Of a stretch of 64,000 nucleotides of DNA, positions 48,313-57,323 are shown piece by piece (the stretch's first letter is position 1; every line of letters starts with the position of its first letter). A program made the position numbers and the translations under genes. Below the pieces are notes generated by a model, which saw only the letters and a program-made list of their open reading frames with translations, searched no databases and was not told the origin of the DNA. The stretch comes from Streptococcus sobrinus DSM 20742 = ATCC 33478 (GTDB lineage: Bacteria; Bacillota; Bacilli; Lactobacillales; Streptococcaceae), in contig NZ_KK365991.1 in NCBI RefSeq assembly GCF_000686605.1, positions 20,614 through 84,613 on the forward strand. Reading direction: 5' to 3'.

Positions 48313-48776
48313 CAATCAGACGGGCGCAAGTGGCAGATATTCCTGCCTTAGAAAAACTTTTGAAAGAGATTCTCTTGGTTCACCATCAAGCGAGACCTGA
48401 CCTTTTCAGGGCTTCAGGCAAGAAGTTCAGTCGTCAGCAATTAGAGGCTCTTGTGCCCGACGATAGCAAGCCGATTTTTGTCTATGAAGATGAACAGGGG
48501 AAGATTCTAGGTCATCTCTTTATCATTATCGAAAACACCGAGGGTAAAAACAGTCAGCCCCACAAAACCCTTTTTATTGACGATCTCTGTGTGGCTAAAG
48601 ATGCACGGGGTCAGCGTCTCGGCCAGGAACTTTTTGATTTTGCCCGAGACTATGCCAAGGAGCTGGGTTGTTACAACCTGACCCTCCATGTTTGGAATGC
48701 TAATGAGGGTGCCCTGAGATTTTACAAACGTCAAGGGCTCAAGGAGCAGTTCACTTCCATGGAAGAAATTCTCTGA
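48309..48776 (+). CDS. GNAT family N-acetyltransferase
   Basis: 155 residues. MTIRRAQVADIPALEKLL, LFIDDLCVAKDARGQRLGQELFDFA (acetyl-CoA pyrophosphate loop RGQRLG) and CYNLTLHVWNANEGALRFYKRQGL are classic GNAT motifs. Substrate unknown. GGAGG precedes the ATG, which overlaps the upstream VOC gene, so they are co-translated. Confidence 0.88.
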   Translation: MTIRRAQVADIPALEKLLKEILLVHHQARPDLFRASGKKFSRQQLEALVPDDSKPIFVYEDEQGKILGHLFIIIENTEGKNSQPHKTLFIDDLCVAKDARGQRLGQELFDFARDYAKELGCYNLTLHVWNANEGALRFYKRQGLKEQFTSMEEIL

Positions 48777-49048
48777 GATGTTATTGTTCACTAGTTAACT
48801 CTTAATTTAAGGATTAAGACCTTTGAATCTTTGTAAGTTTTTACAGAGATTTTTTAATTGCCGATTTCTGGTAATGGTTCTAGCATTATGAAAATTCTGG
48901 TGTAGGATTTTGGAAATTGTGGCGTTTTGAGTCTGAGATTTGTAGGAGACTCCAATACTTTCAGAATCGGATGGCTTTTGAGGTTTTCATGACTCAGCTA
49001 ATGTGGTAAAATACTTAAGAAAAACTAAGTAAATTTGAAAGGACTAGC

Positions 49049-50377
49049 ATGTCCCTGCCTCTTTTTTCGGTAGCTATTTTTCAACAGTTTATGATTAAGC
49101 TACTAATCTGTTCTTCAGAGTGGTCATTTTTCACCTATATGACCGGTATTAGGCCGAAGTTTTATAAGGTTAGCCTTTTGATAGGCTGCCATATTCTTCT
49201 CTCAATGCTTTTTGCTCCCTTTATCGGGGAAGTTACGGTTGGGATGCTGGTCTACCTGGCAGTTATTTCTGTTAAGATGACTAAAACCCCCTTCATAGAA
49301 AATGTATTCTTTGCCCTCTACCCACCGGTTCTCTATTCAATTCTCTGGAATTTCACTGCAAGAATTCTTTTTCCATTTTTCTTCAATAATTCCTTTCATT
49401 ATTTGACCCACAATTTTATTTGGGAAATGATTATTATTATTGCGGTCATCCTATTGGAGCGCTTCCTGCGGGAATTTTACCAGATAGACTATATTTCTAT
49501 GAAAAATAGTGTCTGGCTGGACAATCAGACTCGAAGAAATTTCTGGGTGACTTTTGGGGAAATGGCCAGTTATTATTTCTTCCAACATCTCTTAATCATA
49601 CTGGATGCCTTGCATGTCAAGAGTATCTTGGGCCTACCGCTATCCGTCGCCTTTATTATTATATCAGTAGTTTACACAGCAATCTTGATGAAGGTTCTGA
49701 TACTGATTGACTACTTTTCACGCGAATACCTCAAGGATTTGAGGCGCAATGAGCAAAAGCATTATCTAGAAAGCCTAGAATCCTATAGCCAACAAATTGA
49801 AGATCTTTACCAATCGGTTCGATCGTTCCGTCATGACTATAACAATATTCTTCTAAGTCTCAAGGGAAGTATTGATAGTGGTGATATCGCTTTGGTAACT
49901 AAGGTCTTCAATGAAATTTATCAGGAAGATATAGCTGATTTAGACTCCAAGAACCGTCAGGCCAAACTGATTAATATCATGGTACCTGAAATCAAATCCT
50001 TTCTCTTTGTCAAGATAGGTGAATTTGAACAGAAACATTATCGCCTAATTTTATCCATTCCCGAGATAATTAGAGATTGTGGAACTCCAAGTTCAGCAGG
50101 GCTGACGATCCTTTCAGAGATGTTTGACCGGATAGAACCTTGGTTTGAAAAGAACCCATCGGCTGTTTTAAATGTGAGAATTGTTGAAGAAGCAGGGCTG
50201 CAATCATATGGTTTAGAATTCACGCCCTACTCTGCAGAAGATATGAAAAAGCTGGCCGATTTGTCAACAGATAGTCAAAAGGTGCTCAATTATTATCACA
50301 CGCTCAGCTTTACTCAAGGTGAGCATGATCAGACCTTCTATCAAGAATTGCATGTTAGAAGGGAGGAAGAATCATGA
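49049..50377 (+). CDS. ComD/AgrC-like sensor with intact His but lost ATP site
   Basis: 442 residues: about six membrane segments (10-225), a coiled region, then the H-box SVRSFRHDYNNILLSLKGSI with phospho-acceptor His262, as in peptide-pheromone kinases (HPK10). The ATPase domain is degenerate: the N-box position reads GLTILSEMFDRIEPWF with Met where Asn is required, and no GxGL box is found before the end. It should be able to receive phosphate but not bind ATP normally. Extended -10 TGGTAAAAT at 49004-49012 and AAAGGA support the start. The stop overlaps the next kinase in ATGA. Confidence 0.8.
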   Translation: MSLPLFSVAIFQQFMIKLLICSSEWSFFTYMTGIRPKFYKVSLLIGCHILLSMLFAPFIGEVTVGMLVYLAVISVKMTKTPFIENVFFALYPPVLYSILWNFTARILFPFFFNNSFHYLTHNFIWEMIIIIAVILLERFLREFYQIDYISMKNSVWLDNQTRRNFWVTFGEMASYYFFQHLLIILDALHVKSILGLPLSVAFIIISVVYTAILMKVLILIDYFSREYLKDLRRNEQKHYLESLESYSQQIEDLYQSVRSFRHDYNNILLSLKGSIDSGDIALVTKVFNEIYQEDIADLDSKNRQAKLINIMVPEIKSFLFVKIGEFEQKHYRLILSIPEIIRDCGTPSSAGLTILSEMFDRIEPWFEKNPSAVLNVRIVEEAGLQSYGLEFTPYSAEDMKKLADLSTDSQKVLNYYHTLSFTQGEHDQTFYQELHVRREEES

Positions 50378-51717
50378 TTTTTATCAGTTACTTACTTTTT
50401 GGTTGGACCCTTTTTGGGGCCGGCTGGTATGTTTATACTTGGATTAGTAAGCTTAGTCTTCCTCTGAAAAAGCTGCTTCCCGCCTCTTTAATTTCGGCTC
50501 TGATTATTTGTGTCAACCTAGTTTCAGGGACGATTGTGGATGTTGTTCATCTCTTACTTATCGGCTTCATTTTCTTTAAATTTGAGCCCAAGCGTAAGCT
50601 CGTCTTCTATGCCTTTTACACGACAATTGCACTGGAATTCCTACTCAGCCTTTCCTACTATATTGTTTTTAGAGCTGACCCCAACCAGATAAACTTAGGC
50701 GAATACCCTCTCTATAAGCTCTTAGTAGCTAATCTCTTGGTTATTCCTGAGTATTGGGTGGTGCATACGGTTTTCAATTTGAACTTCAAGTCTATTACCG
50801 AAAGTAATAATAAAAGGACTAAGAATTTTTTGGTTGAGATCTCGGTAGCCCTCATCGTTTCCTATCTTATTTTGCACGTCATCTACCTCCTAAGTGATAT
50901 CCATGACAACTCAACTATTAATTGGCTGACAGCCAATCGCAATAAGGTAGTTTTTGTTGGAGTGACGGTCTTTTGCTGGTTCCTCTTTGGCTTTAACCGT
51001 TGGGTTCGCAGGACCTTGAAACAGGATATCGAATATGACAGGGAGCTCCACATTGCAAATCTGGAAACTTATAACCACCGAGTGGAGGCCCTCTATGATG
51101 AATTGTCTACTTTTAAACGTAATTACCAATTTGCCTTAGAAAGGTTAGCTAAGAGTATTGCCAGCCAGGATATGGACAAAATCAAGACGACCTATGAGCA
51201 AATCCTTGGGAATGCTGACCAGGCCCAACAGATCAGTCGCTCTAAGAATAGTGATATTGGGAAACTGTCGGCCATTCAGGTTTCTCCGATTAAGAGTATG
51301 TTATCGGCTAAGATTGTACAGGCCCAGGAAGCAGGGATTCAGGTAACCATTGAAGTACCAGATCAGATTGAGCAAATTCCAATGAAAATTATTGATTTAG
51401 TAACCATTATTGGAATTTTAAGTGATAATGCTATTGAGTCTGCTAAAGAATCTGAGGAAAAAGCTATCAGCGTTGCCTACTTTATGGTTGATAATCAACA
51501 GTTCTTCGTCATTGAAAATTCAACTAGGGAAGACCAGGTTCCAATCAGTCACATTTTTGAAGATGGCTTCTCATCAAAGGGCACCAACCGTGGTATCGGT
51601 CTAGCCAATGTCGAAAGAATAATTGCCGAATACGCCAATGTCAGCCTGTCCACTAGGTCGGCAGATTATTCCTTCCGTCAAACCTTGGCTATGGTTGAAG
51701 AACCAGCCAATCAATAA
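50374..51717 (+). CDS. ComD/AgrC-like sensor with intact ATP site but no His
   Basis: 447 residues with about six membrane segments. At the H-box the sequence is DELSTFKRNYQFALERLAKSI, so the phospho-acceptor His is replaced by Arg249. The GHKL ATPase domain is complete: N-box IIGILSDNAIESAKES (Asn352), EDGFSSKGTNRGIGLANV (G-box 400-412). It is therefore the mirror image of the upstream partner. ATG overlaps the upstream stop by 4 bases. No response regulator gene is adjacent; a terminator follows. Confidence 0.82.
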   Translation: MIFISYLLFGWTLFGAGWYVYTWISKLSLPLKKLLPASLISALIICVNLVSGTIVDVVHLLLIGFIFFKFEPKRKLVFYAFYTTIALEFLLSLSYYIVFRADPNQINLGEYPLYKLLVANLLVIPEYWVVHTVFNLNFKSITESNNKRTKNFLVEISVALIVSYLILHVIYLLSDIHDNSTINWLTANRNKVVFVGVTVFCWFLFGFNRWVRRTLKQDIEYDRELHIANLETYNHRVEALYDELSTFKRNYQFALERLAKSIASQDMDKIKTTYEQILGNADQAQQISRSKNSDIGKLSAIQVSPIKSMLSAKIVQAQEAGIQVTIEVPDQIEQIPMKIIDLVTIIGILSDNAIESAKESEEKAISVAYFMVDNQQFFVIENSTREDQVPISHIFEDGFSSKGTNRGIGLANVERIIAEYANVSLSTRSADYSFRQTLAMVEEPANQ

Positions 51718-51721
51718 AAGA

Positions 51722-51757
51722 AAAGCCTTGGCTTCAGAAAGGAGCCAAGACTTTTTA
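51722..51757 (+). terminator. Bidirectional terminator
   Basis: CTTGGCT / AGCCAAG stem with A- and T-rich flanks; serves the kinase pair and the convergent gene at 51755. Confidence 0.75.
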
Positions 51758-52381
51758 TGCTTTTTTAGGTCCTACAAATTTTTTAAGAAGAAGGAGCAGG
51801 TAACCCAGCAGGATGTAAAAGAGGGTTAAAACCAAGATATAGGTTAGGACGTAGGGCCAACCTTCCTTGGGAACGTTGAGAAAGAAGTAGGGAAAGGGGC
51901 TGACGCTGGAGCCAGGGATGGGCCACTTAATCAAAAGGCCATTAAAGAGAGACCAGATACAGTAGAAGATGGGCATAATGATCCAACGAATGGGGTCCAG
52001 CAGCTTGTAGACCTCTCGTCTATCAAAGATAATAGTATCAAGAATCATACCCAGAGGAGCGATATAGTGGACCAAAAAATTGCGAATATTCCAGTAATCG
52101 CCTGCTGAAGCCTTAGGTGCCAACATAAAATGGTAGACCAAAAAAGTTAAGGTGATGACTAGGGTTGTACTCCCCTTAATTCTAAGCAGTAGAGGATGCT
52201 GGTTGATGGAACCTCCCTTGGCCTCCAAGTAGATGTGGTAGAAGTGACTGACAAAGACAAGGATGTTGGAAAGAACTGTATAGTAGAGCAACATGCCAAG
52301 GCCACTCTGGCTAAGTTGCATGCTAACGCCAAGAAGGCCACAGAGAGCAAAAATAAGACGATAAATTTGTGTCAGGGACAT
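51755..52381 (-). CDS. Pr6Pr family membrane protein
   Basis: 208 residues with about six hydrophobic segments. VHYIAPLGMILDTIIFDRR (His and Asp conserved) and WSLFNGL are typical of the Pr6Pr/AIG1-like membrane family. Function in bacteria is unknown. It is monocistronic and convergent with the kinase pair; the minus-strand end shares the terminator. Confidence 0.7.
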   Translation of the reverse strand: MSLTQIYRLIFALCGLLGVSMQLSQSGLGMLLYYTVLSNILVFVSHFYHIYLEAKGGSINQHPLLLRIKGSTTLVITLTFLVYHFMLAPKASAGDYWNIRNFLVHYIAPLGMILDTIIFDRREVYKLLDPIRWIIMPIFYCIWSLFNGLLIKWPIPGSSVSPFPYFFLNVPKEGWPYVLTYILVLTLFYILLGYLLLLLKKFVGPKKA

Positions 52382-52515
52382 AAATGTCGAACTCCTAAGT
52401 TTAATAGTTTTTCTTATATTACCATAGTTATGGGCTTTCGCCTAGACCGATTTCCCGGTTTTTTGCAATCGTTTAAATTATGCTATACTGAGACTAAGAG
52501 ATGAGGGAAATAGAC

Positions 52516-53666
52516 ATGCCAACTTTTTTAGATTATGCTAAAGTTTACGGTCAAAAATCATTTACGGAACAGGTCCTAAACAGCATTGATTTAGCTATTT
52601 TCAATGAATTAGGTTATCTACCGTTGGGTCAAGGGCAAGCCCTAGTTCAGCCTATTAGTCTGCAAGAGCTTAAAGAGGATTTTCTAGCAGCGGTCAGACG
52701 CTCACCTATTCCTTCTCCATTACCAAGGAGCGCATTGCCCTATTGGAAACGGTTTTGGCAGCACCGCGCTACCAAGGAATCAGCCTGGCTTCCTATATCA
52801 ATGATGTTGATCCGGAATTCGAGAAGCAGTTTGCGGCTATGGTGATTGAGCTACCTTCTATCAACCACCATCAAGTTATCTTCCGAGGAACCGACGAAAC
52901 CTTCATCGGTTGGAAGGAAGATTTTAAGATGACCTATTTGGATGGGATTCCAGCTCAGCGCCAAGCCCTAGTCTATCTGAGAAAGATTCTGGAAGCTAGT
53001 CCTTTTACTTATACGGTAACTGGCCACTCCAAGGGGGGAAATCTGGCCCTCTATGCGGCATCATGTTTGTCCGAAGGTTTGCAGGCTAAGATTGACCAGC
53101 TAGTCCTCTTTGATGCGCCCGGTCTGCATGACCGTATTTTGGCGAGTCCCGGCTATCAAAGGATTAGCGGGAAGGTTCTCTGTCTTCGTCCCAAGGACTC
53201 CATTGTTGGTAGTGTGCTAAAAAACGACATTCCCAGCTATTTTATTGAAAGTAAAGCTATTGGTACCTTCCAGCACAATATCGCCAGTTGGGAGGTGGAA
53301 GGAAAAGACTGGAAGTTTGCCTCTGGTCAATCTGAGCTCAGTCGCGCCATGGAATTCACCTTTGGTCAGTGGACCCAAGAGCTTTCCCAAAAGGAGCTAA
53401 AAACCATCTTTGATACTGTCTTTGACCTTTTCTTGGAAAATGACGTAGACACCCTGGATGAACTCCAGGCCGATGTTTTAAGGAGTGCCAGGACCATCAT
53501 GGCAGCCTTCTCACAACTGCCTGCTGACAAGCGACAGTTACTCAGTAAGTCAGCCATCAGTCTCTTGAGCATTTTTATCAAATCGAGGATCCAACAAGTT
53601 AGTCCCCCTAGTCTGGATCACGTTTCGGACAAAATAAAAGGCCTTTTTGGGCCAATGGAAAAATAA
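52516..53666 (+). pseudogene. Frameshifted DUF2974 (Mbeg1-like) alpha/beta hydrolase
   Basis: GAGGG precedes ATG 52516, and MPTFLDYAKVYGQKSFTEQVLNSID is the usual N-terminus of DUF2974. The frame is lost near 52690-52705: from there the correct text (YSFSITKERIALLETVLAAPRYQG) continues in another frame to 53666, with lipase-like elbow VTGHSKGGNLA (catalytic Ser), QVIFRGTD and FDAPG. One inserted or lost base explains it. Both halves are otherwise well preserved, so the damage is recent or a sequencing error. Extended -10 TGCTATACT lies at 52481-52489. Confidence 0.78.
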
Positions 53667-53792
53667 TGTTTTAGAGCAAAAAGCAATATTGTGAAACAAT
53701 GGAAAAGAAAGTCCGCCTCAGGAGATACCAAAGCTCCAATAAGTTTCTAAGCCAGTAATGGGCAGCATTAAGCTGACTATACATCGAAAATA

Positions 53793-53832
53793 AAGCAAGC
53801 CATCTACTAAAAATAAGTAGGTGGGTTGTTTT
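53793..53832 (+). terminator. Terminator after the DUF2974 gene
   Basis: Long imperfect stem (GCAAGCCATCTAC with GTAGGTGGGTTGT) with A-rich and T-rich ends. Confidence 0.6.
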
Positions 53833-53841
53833 ATCTTAGGC

Positions 53842-54594
53842 TTATTTTTTGCGAATGGAGATTGCGTCTCCGTTAAGGAAGCAGAGAACGATTGTCGCAA
53901 TAATGCTAATAACAAAATTATCCATGAGGAATTTCAGGGGATGATGGAAGGCTTGTTCTGGATTTTTAGTCAGAAAAAGGGCAATGAAGAGCATAACCAA
54001 ATATATAACTGGCAATAATTTAACCGATTCCATAATGCGACTTGATTTGCTAGGCTCTTGGAACTTCTGGTCCGATTCTTCATCATTTTCAGGAGTCTCA
54101 ACCTTTATGTTCTTTTTCATTAGGGAGTAGAAGGGAAAACCAGTCAAGCTTGCAAAGAATAGGAAAAATAATAGGCTACTTAAAAAGGACTGGTTTCTTA
54201 AGAGGCTATAAGCCAAAATCATAAAGGGCGTGAAAATTGCTGATATACTTGCACCAAAGACGATAGCGCCTAACTTTAATTGTTTCAGTGTAGATTGGTA
54301 GACATCATCGGCGACATAAAGTTTATCCATTTGGAATCGTCTAAGCTTTTTTACCTTTTGCCTTTCTAGTCTGAGTTGAAAGAAAGACTGCACCATATAA
54401 GTTGCTAGAAAGCCGATAGCTGAAACTGAGGGCCACTTGAAGAGCAAGATAAAAAATAGCAAATTTGGCAGGGCTGAAATCAACTTGCATAATCGGTAAG
54501 CTTTACCATCGTATTCATTGTAAATCTGTTTTTGCAGTTCATCGTAGCCAGATTCCAGGGTCACGCTATTTTTAAGATTATTCCAGTAATTCAT
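53842..54594 (-). CDS. Membrane protein, possibly DUF3169 type
   Basis: 250 residues with about six hydrophobic segments in three pairs and a cytosolic loop with RRFQMDKLYVADDVYQSTLK. It starts 2 bases after the preceding DUF3278 pseudogene and belongs to a minus-strand unit XRE - DUF3278 - this gene, a layout seen for streptococcal DUF3169 proteins. The family call is tentative; function unknown. Confidence 0.55.
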   Translation of the reverse strand: MNYWNNLKNSVTLESGYDELQKQIYNEYDGKAYRLCKLISALPNLLFFILLFKWPSVSAIGFLATYMVQSFFQLRLERQKVKKLRRFQMDKLYVADDVYQSTLKQLKLGAIVFGASISAIFTPFMILAYSLLRNQSFLSSLLFFLFFASLTGFPFYSLMKKNIKVETPENDEESDQKFQEPSKSSRIMESVKLLPVIYLVMLFIALFLTKNPEQAFHHPLKFLMDNFVISIIATIVLCFLNGDAISIRKK

Positions 54595-54596
54595 TT

Positions 54597-55129
54597 TTAA
54601 TCTTCCTTTTTGATGATTGTTCTTTTGGGTTTGAGGGTAAGGTACATCAAGGCCACCAAACTAAGCCAGAGATAATGCTTGTGATAATGTGCTTAGGGCT
54701 AAAAATAATGCTCCAGTAGTCCTTGCCGTTTTCACTAAGAGGTATGATTAAGTACATAAGTAAAGTAAATAATAATATACCGAACATAGCGTTTTTTCTA
54801 AATTTTTTCGCTTGCTTATCGTAGTCTGCCTGATTTTCATATATGGTGTCTTCCCGAAAATCGACGGCCTTTCTAGATTGTCAAATAATATAGAGCGGTA
54901 GAATAAAGACGAAGATAAGTAGGTTAACAATGAACATGGTCCAGGCCGCAATTCTAGTATTTATAGAGACTAGAATCAAAAATAGCAGGTTTGCGAAAAC
55001 ATAAAAAGCGTAAAGTAGCATTAGTGCTTGGCTATTGATGCGATTGAGCTCGCTTTTTCGATATTCGTCTAAGGTACGAATGCCGTAAAATCTCTTAAGA
55101 CAACGAGTCCAAAAATTTTCTTTTTTCAT
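54597..55129 (-). pseudogene. Broken DUF3278 membrane protein
   Basis: From the ATG at 55129 (AAAGGA upstream), MKKENFWTRCLKRFYGIRTLDEYRKSELNRI is a clear DUF3278 start. Translation meets TGA after FILPLYII, where Trp (TGG) is expected, and continues in frame as QSRKAVDFREDTIYENQADYD with two more membrane segments. A second lesion near GLVWWP shifts the last ~15 codons (LTLKPKRTIIKKED). So at least one nonsense and one frameshift mutation. Confidence 0.7.
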
Positions 55130-55191
55130 GACTTTGTTTCCTTTCATACTAGTTGAAAAACAGGCTTGCAGGAGTGGCTGCAAGGGATGGT

Positions 55192-55401
55192 CTAGTTATT
55201 TTGCGATTGGTTTCGACTTTGCCAAAAGAGAGTGTTGAGGTCGGTACCTAAAGTCTCTGCTAGCTTGATGCAGAGTTCCAGCGAAGGATTGTACTTGCCG
55301 TTTTCAATCAGGTTGACGGTTTGTCTGGCGACCCCGATTTCCTTGGCTAGGGCTAACTGGGACAGTTTTTTGCCCTGGCGAAATTCTTTGACGCGATTCA
55401 T
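55192..55401 (-). CDS. XRE-family transcriptional regulator
   Basis: 69 residues, almost entirely a Cro/CI helix-turn-helix: KLSQLALAKEIGVARQTVNLIENGKYNPSLELCIKLAETLGTDLNTLF. Such short regulators commonly control adjacent membrane genes. Its promoter (TTGACA, 16 bases, TATACT on the minus strand) is bracketed by an inverted 11-bp pair, probably its operator. It heads the unit with the DUF3278 and DUF3169-like genes. Confidence 0.85.
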   Translation of the reverse strand: MNRVKEFRQGKKLSQLALAKEIGVARQTVNLIENGKYNPSLELCIKLAETLGTDLNTLFWQSRNQSQNN

Positions 55402-55414
55402 GAATACTCCTAAA

Positions 55415-55478
55415 TGTCATATATATGTTACATATACCAGTATAACAAAAATTGAAAATGTGTCAATTATATATGACA
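55415..55478 (-). promoter_or_regulatory. Promoter and operator arms of the XRE gene
   Basis: TGTCATATATA at 55415-55425 and its exact inverse TATATATGACA at 55468-55478. Between them, on the minus strand, lie TTGACA and TATACT with 16-base spacing. A dimeric repressor binding both arms would block the promoter. Confidence 0.6.
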
Positions 55479-55592
55479 AATCTTTAGAAAACTGGAAAGG
55501 CTTGTTAATAGCGAATTATAAGGTGGAGAGTTCAAGATGATAGCACTTTGAAGTCATTCCTATTATTTTAAGAAAAAACTAAGGTTAAATTC

Positions 55593-55621
55593 TTGACAGA
55601 TTTGGGACAAATTGGTAAACT
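55593..55621 (+). promoter_or_regulatory. tRNA promoter
   Basis: TTGACA (55593-55598), 17 bases, TAAACT (55616-55621) with TGG before it; 12 bases ahead of the tRNA. Confidence 0.7.
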
Positions 55622-55633
55622 ATAAAAGTAATC

Positions 55634-55706
55634 GCCGATTTAGCTCAGTAGGTAGAGCAACGCACTCGTAACGCGTAGGTCGTAGGTTCAATTCCTGCAA
55701 TCGGCA
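55634..55706 (+). tRNA. tRNA-Thr (CGT anticodon)
   Basis: 73 nucleotides. Acceptor GCCGATT / AATCGGC, D-arm AGCTCAGTAGGTAGAGC, anticodon loop CTCGTAA (anticodon CGT), T-arm GTAGGTTCAATTCCTGC. The CCA end is not encoded. The last pair of the anticodon stem is A-C (ACGCA with CGCGT), an unusual mismatch. Confidence 0.9.
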
Positions 55707-55771
55707 TTCTTCATAGACAAGTGGTGGCACAGCATAGCGGTGTCACCTTTTTTGAAGAAAAGGAAAAGTTT

Positions 55772-55933
55772 ATGATGAATAGGAAAGACAAAAAAGCTAA
55801 GGCTAAGACTGGCTTTTTGACATGGGCGCTGGTAAAGGTTGGCATTACGGTAATGCTTATTACCTCTGGCCTAATTTATGGAAAAAAAGAATCGTTATAT
55901 TATTGGTTGGTCAATGGGGTTACAAATTGCTAG
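55772..55933 (+). CDS. Small membrane protein or N-terminal piece of the next gene
   Basis: 53 residues: basic N-terminus (MMNRKDKKAKAKTGF), one hydrophobic segment, then GKKESLYYW. AAAAGGAAAAG supports the start. It overlaps 55878-56432 by 56 bases in another frame. At GGAAAAAAAG an A7 run sits exactly where skipping one A would fuse it to the next frame as GLIYGKKNRYIIGW, so the two may be one frameshifted or slippage-expressed gene. Confidence 0.5.
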   Translation: MMNRKDKKAKAKTGFLTWALVKVGITVMLITSGLIYGKKESLYYWLVNGVTNC

Positions 55934-56432
55934 CACTGCCTTAATGATTCCGGCTATTTTATTTACTATGGGGCTAATGTTTTCTCCCTCCTTCAGGGAA
56001 GCTATCGGAAACGGTCTCAATCATCTTTTAGGGCTGAATCAACAAGGTGGCTTTGGCGATGATTGGGATAATTTTTTCAAAATCATTTGGCTATTTTATA
56101 TGACTGTTATCTTTGTCATTTTCCTTTTGGTCCTCAATTTAATTAGTAACATCATCAGCCTTGCAGCGGTTTTTACTTGGTCTCGTTATATTGGGAACCT
56201 TATTGTATATACCTTAAGTTGGTTTCTAGAAATCGTAGCTTTCATTGGGATGGCTTGTTGGATTTTTGTACCTGACGGCTCCTATAAGCCACTCTTTGCG
56301 ACAATGTTAATACTAATAATGATTGCCAAGGTCAATGAGCTCTTGAGTATGATTTCCCTCTTTTCACAAGCTGGTAAAGAATTGGGAAAATCAACCCCAA
56401 TTAATTTGTCTGAGCCAAGCAGCCTAGGTTAG
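55878..56432 (+). CDS. Multi-pass membrane protein
   Basis: 184 residues with five hydrophobic segments and a polar C-terminus. ATG 55878 lacks a ribosome binding site, which favours it being the main part of a gene that starts at 55772. No family recognised. It follows the tRNA closely. Confidence 0.5.
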   Translation: MEKKNRYIIGWSMGLQIASTALMIPAILFTMGLMFSPSFREAIGNGLNHLLGLNQQGGFGDDWDNFFKIIWLFYMTVIFVIFLLVLNLISNIISLAAVFTWSRYIGNLIVYTLSWFLEIVAFIGMACWIFVPDGSYKPLFATMLILIMIAKVNELLSMISLFSQAGKELGKSTPINLSEPSSLG

Positions 56433-56637
56433 TTGTATAGAAGAACTATTAGCAGGAGTGACTTACTAATAGTTATGAATCTGGAGTCATCTAATGTGAC
56501 TTGTGAAGTTCATCGTTATCACTTTTCTTATTTTATTCTCTAAACGAATGAAACAGGAAATCAAAATCTAGTCTTCGACAGCAGACCTTAGAAGAATCAA
56601 CCGACCTTTCAAAAGTTAGTAGAAGGAGGACTTTAAG

Positions 56638-57141
56638 ATGTCTAAACCATTTTTCCAACCAACCGACGTGTTGCTAACGAATTATATGGATAATCGGCCC
56701 GAACAAACGAGTCGGAAATTAGTGAAAGTTGCTTTGGCTCTGCAATTTTTAGCCATGCTGGTCATACTCATTTGGGGAGCTACCTTGTCTTCACATCTGG
56801 GAAAAGACTCCTATTCTAATGAGGAGATGGCAGGTGTCGTAACAACTATGGCCTTAGCCTTCCCTTTTGTCCTTGCAGGAGCGGCTGCTATCCTTACGCC
56901 GGCAATATTTTCTTTGATGGCAGCCTTATCGCTTGACAAGAGAGTGGTACTAAAGACTTTACTCATGTTAGTCGGCTTTTCAGATCTCATCCTCTTCTTG
57001 CTAGCAATGGCCTTTTTGCTGAAAGCCGATGCTGAAGGTTACTTGGCACTACTGGCTTTTGAGCTCCTAGCTAAAGCGATATCCCTGCCCATACTTATTC
57101 TTGCTATTATCCGATTGAAAAGTCGGAGAATTTTTCCATGA
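56638..57141 (+). CDS. Four-segment membrane protein
   Basis: 167 residues with a strong start (GAAGGAGG). Polar N-terminus of about 30 residues (PTDVLLTNYMDNRPEQTSRK), then four hydrophobic segments. No known family recognised. The 205 bases before it contain an inverted repeat (AACTATTAG / CTAATAGTT) but no gene. Confidence 0.6.
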   Translation: MSKPFFQPTDVLLTNYMDNRPEQTSRKLVKVALALQFLAMLVILIWGATLSSHLGKDSYSNEEMAGVVTTMALAFPFVLAGAAAILTPAIFSLMAALSLDKRVVLKTLLMLVGFSDLILFLLAMAFLLKADAEGYLALLAFELLAKAISLPILILAIIRLKSRRIFP

Positions 57142-57247
57142 GGAATAAGAAGATTTTCCTCTTGGGAAGTAATCAGTATTGCAGCCACTATTAACTTATG
57201 TCTTCAATGGACCTAGGCCAGATAGGCTGAATTATCTAAAGGCAGGA

Positions 57248-57279
57248 AAATAACCATCAGTCAGTGCTGATGGTTATTT
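57248..57279. terminator. Bidirectional terminator
   Basis: AAATAACCATCAG / CTGATGGTTATTT, 13-base arms, 6-base loop, between convergent genes. Confidence 0.75.
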
Positions 57280-57323
57280 GGTATCTAAAAAATTGGCGAA
57301 TATTTTGTCTTAATATCTGACTA

